Shown here: in pieces, positions 33,307 through 44,044 of the stretch
How the letters are laid out: each line of letters begins with the position of its first letter
Position numbering within the stretch: position 1 is the stretch's first letter
From: Streptomyces cellostaticus
GTDB taxonomy: Bacteria; Actinomycetota; Actinomycetes; Streptomycetales; Streptomycetaceae
Length of the DNA: 64,000 bases
Reading direction: 5' to 3'
Assembly (NCBI RefSeq): GCF_023630175.1
Contig: NZ_JALLIN010000008.1
Span: forward strand, 62,001-126,000
Translations under genes and position numbers: made by a program
Notes under the pieces: model-generated
Database searches by the model: none
What the model saw: only the letters and a program-made list of their open reading frames with translations
Told to the model about the DNA's origin: nothing

Positions 33307-34152
33307 TCACAGGGCGCCCGCGTCCCGGGCGCTCCACAGGGTCGGGAACCGGGGACGGTAGCCCAGCTCGCGGCGGATGCGGTCGGTGGAGGCGAGCCCG
33401 TACCAGGGATCGGGGTCGGGGCCGTCCGCGGGCGGCTGGACGCCGAGGAGCTGGTGGATCTCCAGGACCGTGACCGGGGCGTCGTCGGCGATGTTGTAGG
33501 TCCGGCCGCCCGCCCCGGGGGCGTGGAGCAGCCGCGTCAGGCCCTGCGCGACGTCGGCCACGTGCACGAGGTGGTGCCGTTTGGTGGCCGGCTGGCTCGC
33601 GGTCCAGCGGGTGATGCCGGGCAGGTGCGGGTCGCCCTCGCCGTAGACGAAGGCGAGCCGGCCCACCCGCACGTCCAGCCCGTCCAGCGCCAGCAGCCCG
33701 CGCTCGGCCTCGAGCTTGGACTCCGGGTACGTCATCCACAGCGGGCCGCCCGGCACCGTGGGGTCGTCCTCGACGTGCGGCCGGCCGCGCCCGGTGCCGT
33801 ACGACAGGATCGTGCCGGTCTGCACGAATCGCCGGACCCCGGACGCGACCGCCGCCCGGCCGAGTTCCACCGCGGCGTCCCGGTTGACCGCCCACACCTC
33901 CTCGTCCGGCACACCGCGGAACGAGGCGGCGACGTTGACCACGGCGTCGGCCCCGGCGAGGGCCTTGCCGAGCACGTCGGTGTCGCGAAGGTCGCCGACG
34001 ACGACCTCGGCGCCGCGGTCGGCCAGATCGGCGGCACGGGACTCGTCACGCACGAGCACACGGATCCGCTCGTCCGGCCGGGACTGGGCGAGCAGCCGGG
34101 GGACGAATCCGCGTCCCACCTGTCCGGTCGCACCGGTGATCAAGGTCAGCAT
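33307..34152 (-). CDS. NAD(P)-dependent epimerase/dehydratase-like SDR
   Basis: 281 aa from the ATG at 34152, chosen for AGAGGAA upstream and because MLTLITGATGQVGRGFVP forms the first Rossmann strand; the long frame upstream is rejected. An extended SDR: GATGQVG cofactor motif (7-13), VVGDLRD (about 50-56), and the YPESK-type Tyr-Lys pair (TYPESKLEAERG). The substrate is unknown. It is divergent from the XRE gene at 34276, its likely regulator. Confidence 0.88.
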   Translation of the reverse strand: MLTLITGATGQVGRGFVPRLLAQSRPDERIRVLVRDESRAADLADRGAEVVVGDLRDTDVLGKALAGADAVVNVAASFRGVPDEEVWAVNRDAAVELGRAAVASGVRRFVQTGTILSYGTGRGRPHVEDDPTVPGGPLWMTYPESKLEAERGLLALDGLDVRVGRLAFVYGEGDPHLPGITRWTASQPATKRHHLVHVADVAQGLTRLLHAPGAGGRTYNIADDAPVTVLEIHQLLGVQPPADGPDPDPWYGLASTDRIRRELGYRPRFPTLWSARDAGAL

Positions 34153-34217
34153 GGCTGGGTTCCTCTCGTTCGGTGCCACCAGCCTCGGCCGCGTCCGGCG
34201 ATACCGGGAGAGACCTC

Positions 34218-34233
34218 CCGATCGGGGGATCGG
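34218..34233. promoter_or_regulatory. Operator-like repeat between SDR and XRE genes
   Basis: CCGATC-GGGG-GATCGG is a perfect 6-bp inverted repeat, roughly flanked by GACC and GGTC. It lies 43 bp before the XRE start and 66 bp before the SDR start, in the shared promoter region. Probably bound by the XRE protein. Confidence 0.45.
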
Positions 34234-34275
34234 CGGTCCCTGGATAACGCCGCCCGACTGCCGCAGCCTGGGAGG

Positions 34276-35124
34276 GTGAACCGAGCCGAACTCGCCGACT
34301 TCCTGCGCCGCGGCCGGGCCCGTCTGGAGCCGTCCGACGTGGGCCTCGCCCCCGGCACCCGCCGCCGTACCCCGGGACTGCGCCGGGAGGAGGTGGCCCA
34401 ACTGGCCGGGATGTCCGTCGACTACTACACCCGGCTGGAACAGCGCCGCGGCCCCCGTCCGTCCCGCCAGACCCTGACGGCGCTGGCACGCGCCCTGCGG
34501 CTGACCGACGACGAACGGGACCACCTCCACCACCTGGTGGGCGAGGAGCCCCCGAGGCGGGGCCCGGGCTCTGCGCACGTGCGTCGGGGGCTCCTGCTGG
34601 TCCTGGACCGGCTGTACGACTCACCGGCCCAGGTGGTGACGGACTGCGGCACGGTGCTGGCGCAGAACGCCCTGGCCAGAGCGCTGGTCGGGGACGCGCT
34701 CGCCCGACCGCCGCGCGAGCGGAACCTGACGCGGCGGTTCTTCCTGGACCCCTCGGCCCGTGACCTCTTCCCGCCCGAGGACCGCCAAGGGCACGCCTTC
34801 GACCACGTGGCCAACCTCCGCGCGGTGGCCGCGGCCCGCCCCGACGACCCGGAACCGGCCGCCCTGGCGGCCGAACTGCGTTCGGCCAGCGAGGAGTTCG
34901 CCCGGCTGTGGGAGGCCCACGAGGTGTCCCTGCGCCGCCCGTCCACGAAGCGCTTCGTGCATCCGGTGGTGGGCCTGCTGGAACTGGACTGCGAGGTGAT
35001 GCTGAGCCACGACCGCCATCAGCAGCTCATCATCCACACGGCACGCCCGGGCTCGGAGTCGTACGAGAGGCTGCGGCTGCTGAGGGTGGTGGGGCTGCAG
35101 GACATGGCCCCGTCGAGCCCGTGA
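34276..35124 (+). CDS. XRE-family regulator with MmyB-like domain
   Basis: 282 aa from the GTG at 34276 preceded by GGGAGG; the open frame upstream to 33304 is a shadow. Helix-turn-helix region residues 5-75: TPGLRREEVAQLAGMSVDYYTRLEQRRG and LTALARALRLTDDERDHL. Residues 95-270 are the MmyB-like sensor domain. Same architecture as the regulator at 3188-4069. Divergent arrangement indicates control of the SDR gene. Confidence 0.9.
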   Translation: MNRAELADFLRRGRARLEPSDVGLAPGTRRRTPGLRREEVAQLAGMSVDYYTRLEQRRGPRPSRQTLTALARALRLTDDERDHLHHLVGEEPPRRGPGSAHVRRGLLLVLDRLYDSPAQVVTDCGTVLAQNALARALVGDALARPPRERNLTRRFFLDPSARDLFPPEDRQGHAFDHVANLRAVAAARPDDPEPAALAAELRSASEEFARLWEAHEVSLRRPSTKRFVHPVVGLLELDCEVMLSHDRHQQLIIHTARPGSESYERLRLLRVVGLQDMAPSSP

Positions 35125-35143
35125 GCCCGTCCGGGGGCGTCGT

Positions 35144-36097
35144 TCAGAAGCCCAGCCGGCGGAGCTGCTTGGGGTCCCGCTGCCAGTCCTTCGCCACCTT
35201 GACGTGCAGGTCCAGGAAGACCGGCGTGCCCAGCAGCGCCTCGATCTGCTTGCGGGACTTGATGCCGACGTCCTTCAGCCGCTTGCCCTTGGGGCCGATG
35301 ATGATGCCCTTCTGGCTCGGCCGCTCGATGAAGAGGTTGGCGTGGATGTCCAGCAGCGGCCGGTCCGCCGGGCGGTCCTCGCGCGGGAGCATCTCCTCCA
35401 CGACCACCGCGATGGAGTGCGGCAGCTCGTCGCGGACGCCCTCCAGGGCCGCCTCGCGGATGAGCTCCGCGATCATCACCTGCTCGGGCTCGTCGGTGAG
35501 GTCGCCCTCGGGATAGAGGGCCGGCCCCTCGGGAAGCAGCGGGATCAGCAGGTCGGCCAGGAGGTCCACCTGCTTGGCGCCGACGGCCGACACCGGGACG
35601 ATCTCCGCCCACTCGATGCCCAGGTCCTTGCCGAGCTGGTCGATCGCGATGAGCTGCTCGGCCAGTGTCTTGGAGTCCACCAGGTCGGTCTTGGTGACGA
35701 TGGCGACCTTCGGGGTCTTGCGGATCCCGGCCAGCTCCTTGGCGATGAAGCGGTCGCCGGGACCGATCTTCTCGTTCGCCGGCAGGCAGAAGCCGATCAC
35801 GTCGACCTCGGCCCACGTCGTCCGCACGACGTCGTTCAGCCGCTCGCCGAGCAGGGTGCGCGGCTTGTGCAGCCCCGGGGTGTCCACCAGGATCAACTGG
35901 GCGTCGGGGCGGTGCACGATCCCGCGCACCGTGTGCCGCGTGGTCTGCGGCTGGTTGGCGGTGATCGCCACCTTCTGCCCGACCAGAGCGTTCGTGAGGG
36001 TGGACTTGCCCGCGTTGGGGCGGCCCACGAAGCAGGCGAAGCCGGCGCGGTGGACGGTCTCGCCCGACGGCTCGGATGACTGGGTACGAACGCTCAT
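35144..36097 (-). CDS. era: GTPase Era
   Basis: 317 aa from the ATG at 36097 (the family length in Streptomyces); ATG 36106 is possible, while the very long open frame beyond is noise. Era binds 16S rRNA and checks 30S assembly. G1 is GRPNAGKS (25-32), G3 is DTPG, G4 is TKTD. The C-terminal KH domain has FIERPSQKGIIIGPKGKRL. Usually it follows phoH-ybeY-corC-cdd; here amtB-glnB stands between it and that cluster. Confidence 0.96.
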   Translation of the reverse strand: MSVRTQSSEPSGETVHRAGFACFVGRPNAGKSTLTNALVGQKVAITANQPQTTRHTVRGIVHRPDAQLILVDTPGLHKPRTLLGERLNDVVRTTWAEVDVIGFCLPANEKIGPGDRFIAKELAGIRKTPKVAIVTKTDLVDSKTLAEQLIAIDQLGKDLGIEWAEIVPVSAVGAKQVDLLADLLIPLLPEGPALYPEGDLTDEPEQVMIAELIREAALEGVRDELPHSIAVVVEEMLPREDRPADRPLLDIHANLFIERPSQKGIIIGPKGKRLKDVGIKSRKQIEALLGTPVFLDLHVKVAKDWQRDPKQLRRLGF

Positions 36098-36186
36098 GGC
36101 GTTCATTGTCCCTGATCCGCAAGGCCGCGCCGTACCAACCGCCGCCACCGTCTCTTGATGTGAGCTTGACGAAACCGCCACGCAAC

Positions 36187-37929
<1,743 letters not shown>

Positions 37930-37945
37930 CGGGCAGCGCCGCCCG
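37930..37945. terminator. Hairpin between glnB and the deaminase-like gene
   Basis: CGGGC and GCCCG form a 5-bp stem with a 6-base loop, filling the whole 16-bp gap between convergent stops. A bidirectional terminator is likely though the stem is short. Confidence 0.45.
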
Positions 37946-38308
37946 CTACCCGGCGGTGCCCGCCGGGACCGTCCGCCGCACCTCCCCGTCGGGGCCGGCG
38001 AGCAGCACCGGCGTCCCGGCCCCGCCGAGGTCGGCCACGGCGGCCCGGTCCTCCGGGGCGACCTCGGCGGCCTCGCTCACCACGGCCGCCGCCTCCAGCG
38101 ACCGCGCGCCCGAGGCCACGGCCATGGCGACGGCGGTCCGCAGGGCGCTCAGCCGCAGCGAGGGCAGCCCCACCGACCCGGCGGCGTAGGTGCGCCCGGT
38201 CTCGTCCCGTACGGCCGCCCCCTCGGGCACACCGTTGCGGGCGCGCACGGAGCGGGCCAGCGTGACGATCTTGCGGTCCTCGGGGTCAAGCGCGTTGCTG
38301 TCGGTCAT
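37946..38308 (-). CDS. Degenerate cytidine deaminase-like protein
   Basis: 120 aa from the ATG at 38308. The fold pattern of cytidine deaminases is visible: VPEGAAVRDETGRTYAAGSV, then the helix LSALRTAVAMAVASGARSL, then LEAAAVVSEA. The zinc and catalytic motif CAE is replaced by LSA, and PCxxC by APEDRAA, so neither the metal ligands nor the catalytic Glu remain. It is therefore probably not a deaminase. It sits where cdd normally lies, in the phoH-ybeY-corC-cdd-era cluster. A structural or ligand-sensing role is possible. Confidence 0.75.
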   Translation of the reverse strand: MTDSNALDPEDRKIVTLARSVRARNGVPEGAAVRDETGRTYAAGSVGLPSLRLSALRTAVAMAVASGARSLEAAAVVSEAAEVAPEDRAAVADLGGAGTPVLLAGPDGEVRRTVPAGTAG

Positions 38309-38400
38309 GCCCTGAGCATACGAAGCCACCGTGGGCTCATCCCGCCACGGGGTGCCCGGCGTCCCCCGGCCCGGCATTCGCCGCGTGTCCGCCACGGCCG

Positions 38401-38420
38401 CCGGCCCGGTCCCGGGCCGG
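38401..38420 (-). terminator. Terminator of the S66 peptidase gene
   Basis: CCGGCCC and GGGCCGG form a 7-bp stem around a 6-base loop, starting two bases past the stop of the S66 gene on the minus strand. Confidence 0.55.
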
Positions 38421-38422
38421 GA

Positions 38423-39442
38423 TCAGTCCAGGGTCTGCACGATCTCGCTCCGCGTGGCCGTGTGCACCACACGGCCGCGCGCGCCGTTCACCAGCGCCAG
38501 GTAGGGCGGCACGTGCCCGCACTCGACGTCGGCGACGATCGGCACCCCGAGCGGGCCGAGGGCGTCGAGGACGGCCTCGGTCTGGGTGAGGGTGCGGCCG
38601 TCGGGGGCCTTGGTGCGTCCCACGAGGACGGCGGCGGCGCGGTCGAAGAAGCCGGCGAGCCGCATGCCGTGCAGATTGCGGCAGATGCTGTAGGCGTTGT
38701 CCTCGCACGCCTCGACGTAGACGAGCAGGTCGTCGCCGCCCGCGAAGGACCGGGTGTCCAGCAGGCGCGTGCCCGCGACGTTGACCAGGGTCTCGATGCA
38801 GCCGCCGATCAGCCGGCCCTCGACGTCCACGTCACCGGTGCCGTCGAGCCGGGTCCAGGTGCCGGCCGTGTCCAGGGTGAGGTCGCGGATCTCCGGGTGG
38901 AGGGCGTAGTCGTCCCAGCCGGTGGCTCGGTGGCGGCCGGGCGGGGTCTGGGCGAGCGGCCGCCCCTGCGGGGCGGTCACGACGTCCAGCCAGGACAGCA
39001 GGCCGTCGGGCGTCCGGTACGGCGTGTCCATCAGGTTGTTGCCGTGCACGGTGGCGACACCGGTGAGGAGGGTCAGCGGGGTGATGATCGTCGAGATGTC
39101 GGACCAGCCGACGACCCAGGTCGGTTCGGCCCGGCCGATCGCCGCGAAGTCGAGCAGCGGCAGCAGGTCGACGGCGGTCTCCCCGCCCCACGGCGGCACC
39201 ACGGCCCGGATGGTGGGATCGGTGAGCATCCCGGTCAGTTCGGCGGCGCGTTCGGCGGCCGGGGCGCTGACGTGGCTCGAGCCGTCCATGCACCGGCCGA
39301 CGACGACCTCGAGGCCGCGCGCTTCGAGGTCCCGGATCGCCACGTCGAGCCGCCCCCGGTGCTCCTTGGCCACTCCGCTGGACGGAGAGGTCACGCCGAC
39401 ACGGTCACCGGGGCGCAGGGGGCGCGGATATCGAACAGTCAT
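38423..39442 (-). CDS. S66 family (LD-carboxypeptidase / MccF-like) protein
   Basis: 339 aa from the ATG at 39442 (ATG 39457 also possible; no clear ribosome-binding site for either). The family removes the terminal D-Ala from tetrapeptides in cell-wall recycling or cleaves microcin C-type conjugates. LRPGDRVGVTSPSSG is the N-terminal signature and VVGWSDISTI follows. The segment normally holding the nucleophilic Ser (GGxxS) reads PWGGETAVDLL, with Ala in the Ser place. The C-terminal CGHVPPYLALVNG supplies the His. It belongs to the PPWGGE subgroup, whose activity is unclear to me. Confidence 0.8.
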   Translation of the reverse strand: MTVRYPRPLRPGDRVGVTSPSSGVAKEHRGRLDVAIRDLEARGLEVVVGRCMDGSSHVSAPAAERAAELTGMLTDPTIRAVVPPWGGETAVDLLPLLDFAAIGRAEPTWVVGWSDISTIITPLTLLTGVATVHGNNLMDTPYRTPDGLLSWLDVVTAPQGRPLAQTPPGRHRATGWDDYALHPEIRDLTLDTAGTWTRLDGTGDVDVEGRLIGGCIETLVNVAGTRLLDTRSFAGGDDLLVYVEACEDNAYSICRNLHGMRLAGFFDRAAAVLVGRTKAPDGRTLTQTEAVLDALGPLGVPIVADVECGHVPPYLALVNGARGRVVHTATRSEIVQTLD

Positions 39443-39483
39443 GCGCGATTCTGACATGGCGTCAGCGGGTCGCCGCAAGGCGT

Positions 39484-39843
39484 TTACGGCCGGTCCAGCC
39501 GCAGCCGCTCCGCCCTCGGCAGCCCCGCGACGACCAGGTCGTAGGAGTCCTCGACCAGTTCCCGGACCTGGCGGTCGGGCAGACCGCCGTCCGCGGTCAC
39601 GGTGTTCCAGTGGCGCTTGTTCATGTGCCAGCCGGGGACGATCAGCCCCGCGTGCTCCCCGCGCAGCCGGACCGCGTCCTCCGGGTCGCACTTGAGATTC
39701 ACCGTCAGGGGCCGCGCGCCCAGGTTCGTCAGGGCGAACATCTTGCCGAGGACCTTGAAGACGGAGGTCTCCGGGTTGAACGGGAAGTCCTCCACCACCG
39801 CGTCGAAGGACAGGCAGAAGGCGCGCAGCTCCTCGGGGCTCAC
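39484..39843 (-). CDS. MmcQ/YjbR-family protein
   Basis: 119 aa, GTG start overlapping the upstream stop (GTGA). The CyaY-like MmcQ/YjbR fold is recognised from FDAVVEDFPFNPETSVFKVLGKMFAL, VNLKCDPEDAVRLR and GWHMNKRHWNTV. Proteins of this family are thought to bind DNA non-specifically or to act as adaptors; no reaction is established. It is cotranscribed with the CBS-domain transporter upstream. Confidence 0.88.
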   Translation of the reverse strand: MSPEELRAFCLSFDAVVEDFPFNPETSVFKVLGKMFALTNLGARPLTVNLKCDPEDAVRLRGEHAGLIVPGWHMNKRHWNTVTADGGLPDRQVRELVEDSYDLVVAGLPRAERLRLDRP

Positions 39844-41138
39844 TCGGGTGCCTCCTCCTGCGCGGACTTGCCGGCCGGCTCCACCAGCACCGTCACGATC
39901 TTGTTCCGGCGTCCGGCCGCCGCCTCCGCGGTCAGCCGCAGCCTGCGCTCGTCGGGGAGTTCGACCTCGGCGGACGCGCCCGCGATGGGGACGCGGCCGA
40001 GCGCCTTGGCGAGCAGCCCGCCGACGGTCTCCACGTCCTCGTCGTCGTACTCCTCCAGGCCGTACAGCTCGCCGAGATCGGTGATGTCCAGGCGCGCGGT
40101 GACCCGGTGCCGGTCGCCACCGAGGTCCTCCACGGGCGGGAGTTCCCGGTCGTACTCGTCGGTGATCTCGCCGACGATCTCCTCGAGGATGTCCTCGATG
40201 GTGACGATCCCGGCGGTGCCGCCGTACTCGTCGATGACGACGGCGACGTGGTTGCGCTCCTTCTGCATCTCGCGCAGCAGGTCGCCGGCGTTCTTGGTGT
40301 CGGGGACGAACACGGCCGGGCGCATGGCCGTGGACACCAGGTCGTTCTCGGCGTCACGGCTGATGTGCGTCTTGCGGACCAGGTCCTTCAGATACACGAT
40401 GCCGACGATGTCGTCCTCGCTCTCGCCGGTGACCGGGATGCGGGAGAAGCCTGAGCGCAGGGCGAGGGTGAGCGCCTGCCGGATGGTCTTGTAGCGCTCG
40501 ATGACCACCAGGTCGGTGCGCGGCACCATCACCTCGCGCACCAGGGTGTCGCCGAGCTCGAAGACCGAGTGCACCATGCGGCGCTCCTCGTCCTCGATCA
40601 GCGACTCCTGCTCGGCGAGGTCCACCATCGCGCGCAGCTCCGCCTCGGAGGCGAAGGGGCCTCGGCGGAAGCCCTTGCCGGGGGTGAGCGCGTTGCCGAT
40701 GAGGATCAGCAGCGAGGGGACGGGGCCCATGATCCGGGCCAGCGGCAGCAGCACGTACGCGGCGGCCGTCGCCGTGTTGAGCGGGTGCTGGCGGCCGATG
40801 GTGCGCGGCGAGACGCCGACGGCGACGTACGACACCAGCACCATGACGCCGATGGCGGCCAGCAGGGCCTGCCAGGTGACGGCGAACTCCTGCAGGCACG
40901 CGTACGTCACCAGGGCCGCGGCGGCCATCTCGCAGGCGACGCGGACCAGCAGGGCCACGTTCAGGTAGCGGGTGGGGTCGGCGGCGACCTGGGCCAGCCG
41001 GGCGCTGCCGCGCCGGCCGGACTTCACGGCCTCCTCGGCCCGGAAGCTGGAGACGCGTGCGATGCCCGCCTCGGCGCAGGCGGCCAGCCAGGCGACGACG
41101 ACCAGCGCGATCGCGCCGATCACGATCTGCGGATTCAT
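39840..41138 (-). CDS. CNNM/CBS-domain transporter (CorC/HlyC family)
   Basis: 432 aa. The N-terminal CNNM (DUF21) domain has about four membrane segments (residues 1-140). Two CBS domains follow (about 200-320), around VMVPRTDLVVIERYKTI and EYGGTAGIVTIEDILEEI. The C-terminal CorC/HlyC domain begins DRHRVTARLDITDL. The family is linked to magnesium or cobalt efflux and to tolerance of membrane stress. It lies 16 bp after ybeY in an operon with phoH. Confidence 0.92.
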   Translation of the reverse strand: MNPQIVIGAIALVVVAWLAACAEAGIARVSSFRAEEAVKSGRRGSARLAQVAADPTRYLNVALLVRVACEMAAAALVTYACLQEFAVTWQALLAAIGVMVLVSYVAVGVSPRTIGRQHPLNTATAAAYVLLPLARIMGPVPSLLILIGNALTPGKGFRRGPFASEAELRAMVDLAEQESLIEDEERRMVHSVFELGDTLVREVMVPRTDLVVIERYKTIRQALTLALRSGFSRIPVTGESEDDIVGIVYLKDLVRKTHISRDAENDLVSTAMRPAVFVPDTKNAGDLLREMQKERNHVAVVIDEYGGTAGIVTIEDILEEIVGEITDEYDRELPPVEDLGGDRHRVTARLDITDLGELYGLEEYDDEDVETVGGLLAKALGRVPIAGASAEVELPDERRLRLTAEAAAGRRNKIVTVLVEPAGKSAQEEAPE

Positions 41139-41154
41139 GCGTGGACCGACCCGC

Positions 41155-41652
41155 CTACGAGACGGTGGGCGCCGGGGACGGCCCGGTCAGTCCCCGCTCG
41201 GACCGCCATCCGTCGACGATGGCGGCCTGGAGCCCGAACATCTCGGCCTTCTCGTCGGGTTCCTCGTGGTCGTACCCGAGCAGGTGCAGCACTCCGTGGA
41301 CGGTGAGGAGCTGGAGTTCCTCGTCCATGGAGTGCTGCGTCGGCGCCTCTTCACCCTGCTTCTCGGCGACCTCCGGGCACAGCACGATGTCGCCGAGCAG
41401 CCCCTGCGGCGGCTCGTCGTCGTCCTTCGAGGGCGGCCGCAGTTCGTCCATCGGGAACGACATGACATCGGTGGGCCCGGGCAGGTCCATCCACTGGATG
41501 TGCAACTGCTCCATGGCGTCGGCGTCCACGACGATCACCGAGAGCTCGGAGAGCGGGTGGATGCGCATCCGAGCGAGCGCGTAGCGGGCGATGTCGAGGA
41601 TCGCCTGCTCGTCGACCTCGGTGCCGGACTCGTTGTTGACGTCGATCGACAT
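41155..41652 (-). CDS. ybeY: Endoribonuclease YbeY
   Basis: 165 aa. A zinc-dependent single-strand RNase involved in 16S rRNA 3' maturation and 70S quality control. The metal motif [11 protein letters not shown] gives His119, His123 and His129. [15 protein letters not shown] is the conserved substrate-side loop. It lies 12 bp downstream of phoH; the pair is conserved across bacteria. Confidence 0.96.
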   Translation of the reverse strand: MSIDVNNESGTEVDEQAILDIARYALARMRIHPLSELSVIVVDADAMEQLHIQWMDLPGPTDVMSFPMDELRPPSKDDDEPPQGLLGDIVLCPEVAEKQGEEAPTQHSMDEELQLLTVHGVLHLLGYDHEEPDEKAEMFGLQAAIVDGWRSERGLTGPSPAPTVS

Positions 41653-41664
41653 GGGCGTGCTGGT

Positions 41665-42744
41665 CTACTTCCCCTTGGAACCCTTGGCGCCGGTCCTGCC
41701 GCGGCCGCCCGGGTGGGAGCCGTTCTCGGTGCCGTGCTTGCTGTCGTACATCTCGTACGCGTCGACGATACGGCCCACCAGCTTGTGCCGTACGACATCC
41801 TGCGACGACAGCCGGGAGAAGTGGACGTCCTCGACGCCCTCCAGGATCTCCTGCACCTGGCGCAGACCGCTCCTGGTCCCGTTCGGCAGGTCGACCTGGG
41901 TGACGTCACCGGTGATGACGATCTTCGAGTCGAAGCCGAGCCGGGTGAGGAACATCTTCATCTGCTCGGGCGAGGTGTTCTGGGCCTCGTCCAGGATGAT
42001 GAAGGCGTCGTTGAGCGTGCGTCCGCGCATGTACGCCAGCGGCGCGACCTCGATGGTCCCGGCGGCCATCAGGCGCGGGATGGAGTCCGGGTCGAGCATG
42101 TCGTGCAGCGCGTCGTACAGCGGGCGCAGGTAGGGGTCGATCTTCTCGTAGAGCGTGCCGGGCAGGAACCCGAGGCGCTCGCCCGCCTCCACCGCCGGGC
42201 GGGTGAGGATGATGCGGTTGACCTGCTTGGACTGCAGGGCCTGGACCGCCTTGGCCATGGCCAGGTAGGTCTTGCCGGTACCGGCGGGGCCGATGCCGAA
42301 GACGATCGTGTGCTTGTCGATCGCGTCGACGTAGCGCTTCTGGTTGAGCGTCTTGGGCCGGATCGTCCGGCCGCGCGAGGACAGGATGTTCTGCGTCAGC
42401 ACCTCGGCCGGGGTCTCCGGGCCGTCGCTCGTCCCGTTCTCGCTCGCCTTGAGCATGGCGATCGAGCGTTCCACTGCGTCCTCCGTCATCGGCTGCCCGG
42501 TGCGGAGCACCAGCATCATCTCGTCGAACACGCGCGAGATCAGGGCGACGTCCGCGGGGTCGCCGACCGCGCTGATCTCATTGCCCCGGACGTGTATGTC
42601 GGCTGCCGGGAAGGCCTTCTCGATCACGCGCAGGAGGGAGTCGCCGGAACCCAGCACGGTCACCATGGGGTGCTGGGCGGGGACGGTGAGCTGTGCTCGC
42701 GCCTGCTCCCGCGCGGGGATGTGAGCTTGGGGTGTCTGAGTCAT
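41665..42744 (-). CDS. phoH: PhoH-family ATPase
   Basis: 359 aa. P-loop GPAGTGKT at 152-159, Walker [10 protein letters not shown], and the motif [11 protein letters not shown]. The N-terminal 110 residues hold a KH-like segment. The C-terminus ends in a Gly/Lys/Arg-rich tail. PhoH ATPases are thought to act as RNA-associated helicase-like enzymes; the neighbour YbeY supports an rRNA role. First gene of the ybeY-corC-mmcQ run. Confidence 0.95.
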   Translation of the reverse strand: MTQTPQAHIPAREQARAQLTVPAQHPMVTVLGSGDSLLRVIEKAFPAADIHVRGNEISAVGDPADVALISRVFDEMMLVLRTGQPMTEDAVERSIAMLKASENGTSDGPETPAEVLTQNILSSRGRTIRPKTLNQKRYVDAIDKHTIVFGIGPAGTGKTYLAMAKAVQALQSKQVNRIILTRPAVEAGERLGFLPGTLYEKIDPYLRPLYDALHDMLDPDSIPRLMAAGTIEVAPLAYMRGRTLNDAFIILDEAQNTSPEQMKMFLTRLGFDSKIVITGDVTQVDLPNGTRSGLRQVQEILEGVEDVHFSRLSSQDVVRHKLVGRIVDAYEMYDSKHGTENGSHPGGRGRTGAKGSKGK

Positions 42745-42901
42745 GGGCCGGCGCTCAAGGCCTGCGGTTCCTCCTCGTCACGGCCGCGTAGCTGAGGGCG
42801 GCCTCGCACTGTCCAGAGTACGACGGGCCACCGACAACGCTGTAGGGCTTTTCCGCGAGGGGGCGCACCGCGCGCCTCCCGGCCGGGACCTGCCCGCGCC
42901 G

Positions 42902-44044
42902 TCAGGCCGAACGCCCGAACCCGATCGTCGGCACCGCCCGGCGCAGCGGCCACGGCCGGTCCAGTTCCTCGGGCACGAGCCCGTCGAGGAAGCCGTACCG
43001 GCGCAGCGCCTCGGGGTTCTGGCCCGGTACCGACTGGACGCGGCGCCACCACGCCCCGATCTCGGACCACCCGGGCGCCGACAGCGAGCCTCCGAACTCC
43101 TGCACGGACAGGGCCGCGGTGAGCCCGGCGAGGGCGAGCCGGTCGGCGAGCGGCCGGCCCGCCAGGGTCCCCGTGACGAACCCGGCGACGAAGACGTCCC
43201 CGGCCCCGGTGGGGTCCAGTGCCTCCACCGCGATCGCCGGGACCTCCGCGGTCTCCCGGGTGCGCCGGTCCACGGCGTACGCCCCCTCCGCGCCGAGGGT
43301 GACGACCGCGACCGGGACCAGCTCGGTCAGCGCGTGCGCGGCGGCGCGCGGGCAGTCGGCCCCGGTGTACCGCATCGCCTCCGCCGCGTTGGGCAGGAAC
43401 GCCTCGCAGTGCCCGAGGTCGGGGAGCTGGGCCAGGTCCCAGGCTCCGGTCTCGTCCCAGCCGACGTCGGCGAAGATCCGGGTGCCGGCGCGTGCGGCCG
43501 CCGCGATCCAGGGGGCGCGCTCGCCGGGGACCAGCGAGGCGACGGCGGCCCGCGCGCGGGGCGGGAGGTCGGGCGCCGGTTCCTCCGGGGGCGGCTCGTG
43601 GCCGTGGGAGACCATCGTCCGCTCCCCCTCGTACGCCATGGAGACGGTGACCGGCGAGTGCCAGCCGGGCACGGTCCGGGAGAGCGCGAGGTCGATGCCC
43701 TCCCCCTGGGCGAGGGCGTCCCAGCAGTACTCGCCGTAGTGGTCGTCGCCGAAGGCCGCCGCGAGGGAGGTCCGCAGACCGAGCCGGGCGAGCGCGGTGG
43801 CCATGTTGGCGACCCCGCCGGGGCTGGAGCCCATCCCCCGGGCCCAGGACTCGGTGCCGCGCACGGGTGCCGAGTCCAGGCCGGTGAAGACGATGTCGAG
43901 GAAGACGGTGCCCGTGAGGTACACGTCCCAGGGTGGGTCGCCGGGCGCGCGGAGGGCGGCGAGCGGGTCGACCTGGGCCTGGCGGCGCGCTGCCTGTGTG
44001 AGGTGCTCGGGTTCCTCTCCGGCGATCGTGCGGGACGGGGTCAC
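42902..44044 (-). CDS. PfkB-family carbohydrate kinase
   Basis: 380 aa from the GTG at 44044, behind AGGGAGC; a longer open frame is rejected. Ribokinase fold: GGVANMATALARLGL near the N-terminus binds the sugar, and DPTGAGDVFVAGFVTG is the PfkB signature with the catalytic Asp. It phosphorylates a sugar or nucleoside with ATP; the substrate is not evident. The C-terminal 60 residues (WWRRVQSVPGQNPEALRRYGFLDG) are an extension. Transcribed alone. Confidence 0.9.
   Translation of the reverse strand: MTPSRTIAGEEPEHLTQAARRQAQVDPLAALRAPGDPPWDVYLTGTVFLDIVFTGLDSAPVRGTESWARGMGSSPGGVANMATALARLGLRTSLAAAFGDDHYGEYCWDALAQGEGIDLALSRTVPGWHSPVTVSMAYEGERTMVSHGHEPPPEEPAPDLPPRARAAVASLVPGERAPWIAAAARAGTRIFADVGWDETGAWDLAQLPDLGHCEAFLPNAAEAMRYTGADCPRAAAHALTELVPVAVVTLGAEGAYAVDRRTRETAEVPAIAVEALDPTGAGDVFVAGFVTGTLAGRPLADRLALAGLTAALSVQEFGGSLSAPGWSEIGAWWRRVQSVPGQNPEALRRYGFLDGLVPEELDRPWPLRRAVPTIGFGRSA

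Noticed and set aside
33304..34275. Upstream extension of the XRE frame to 606 codons
   Set aside because: It runs antisense through the SDR gene; the GTG at 34276 with a ribosome-binding site gives a normal XRE/MmyB protein.
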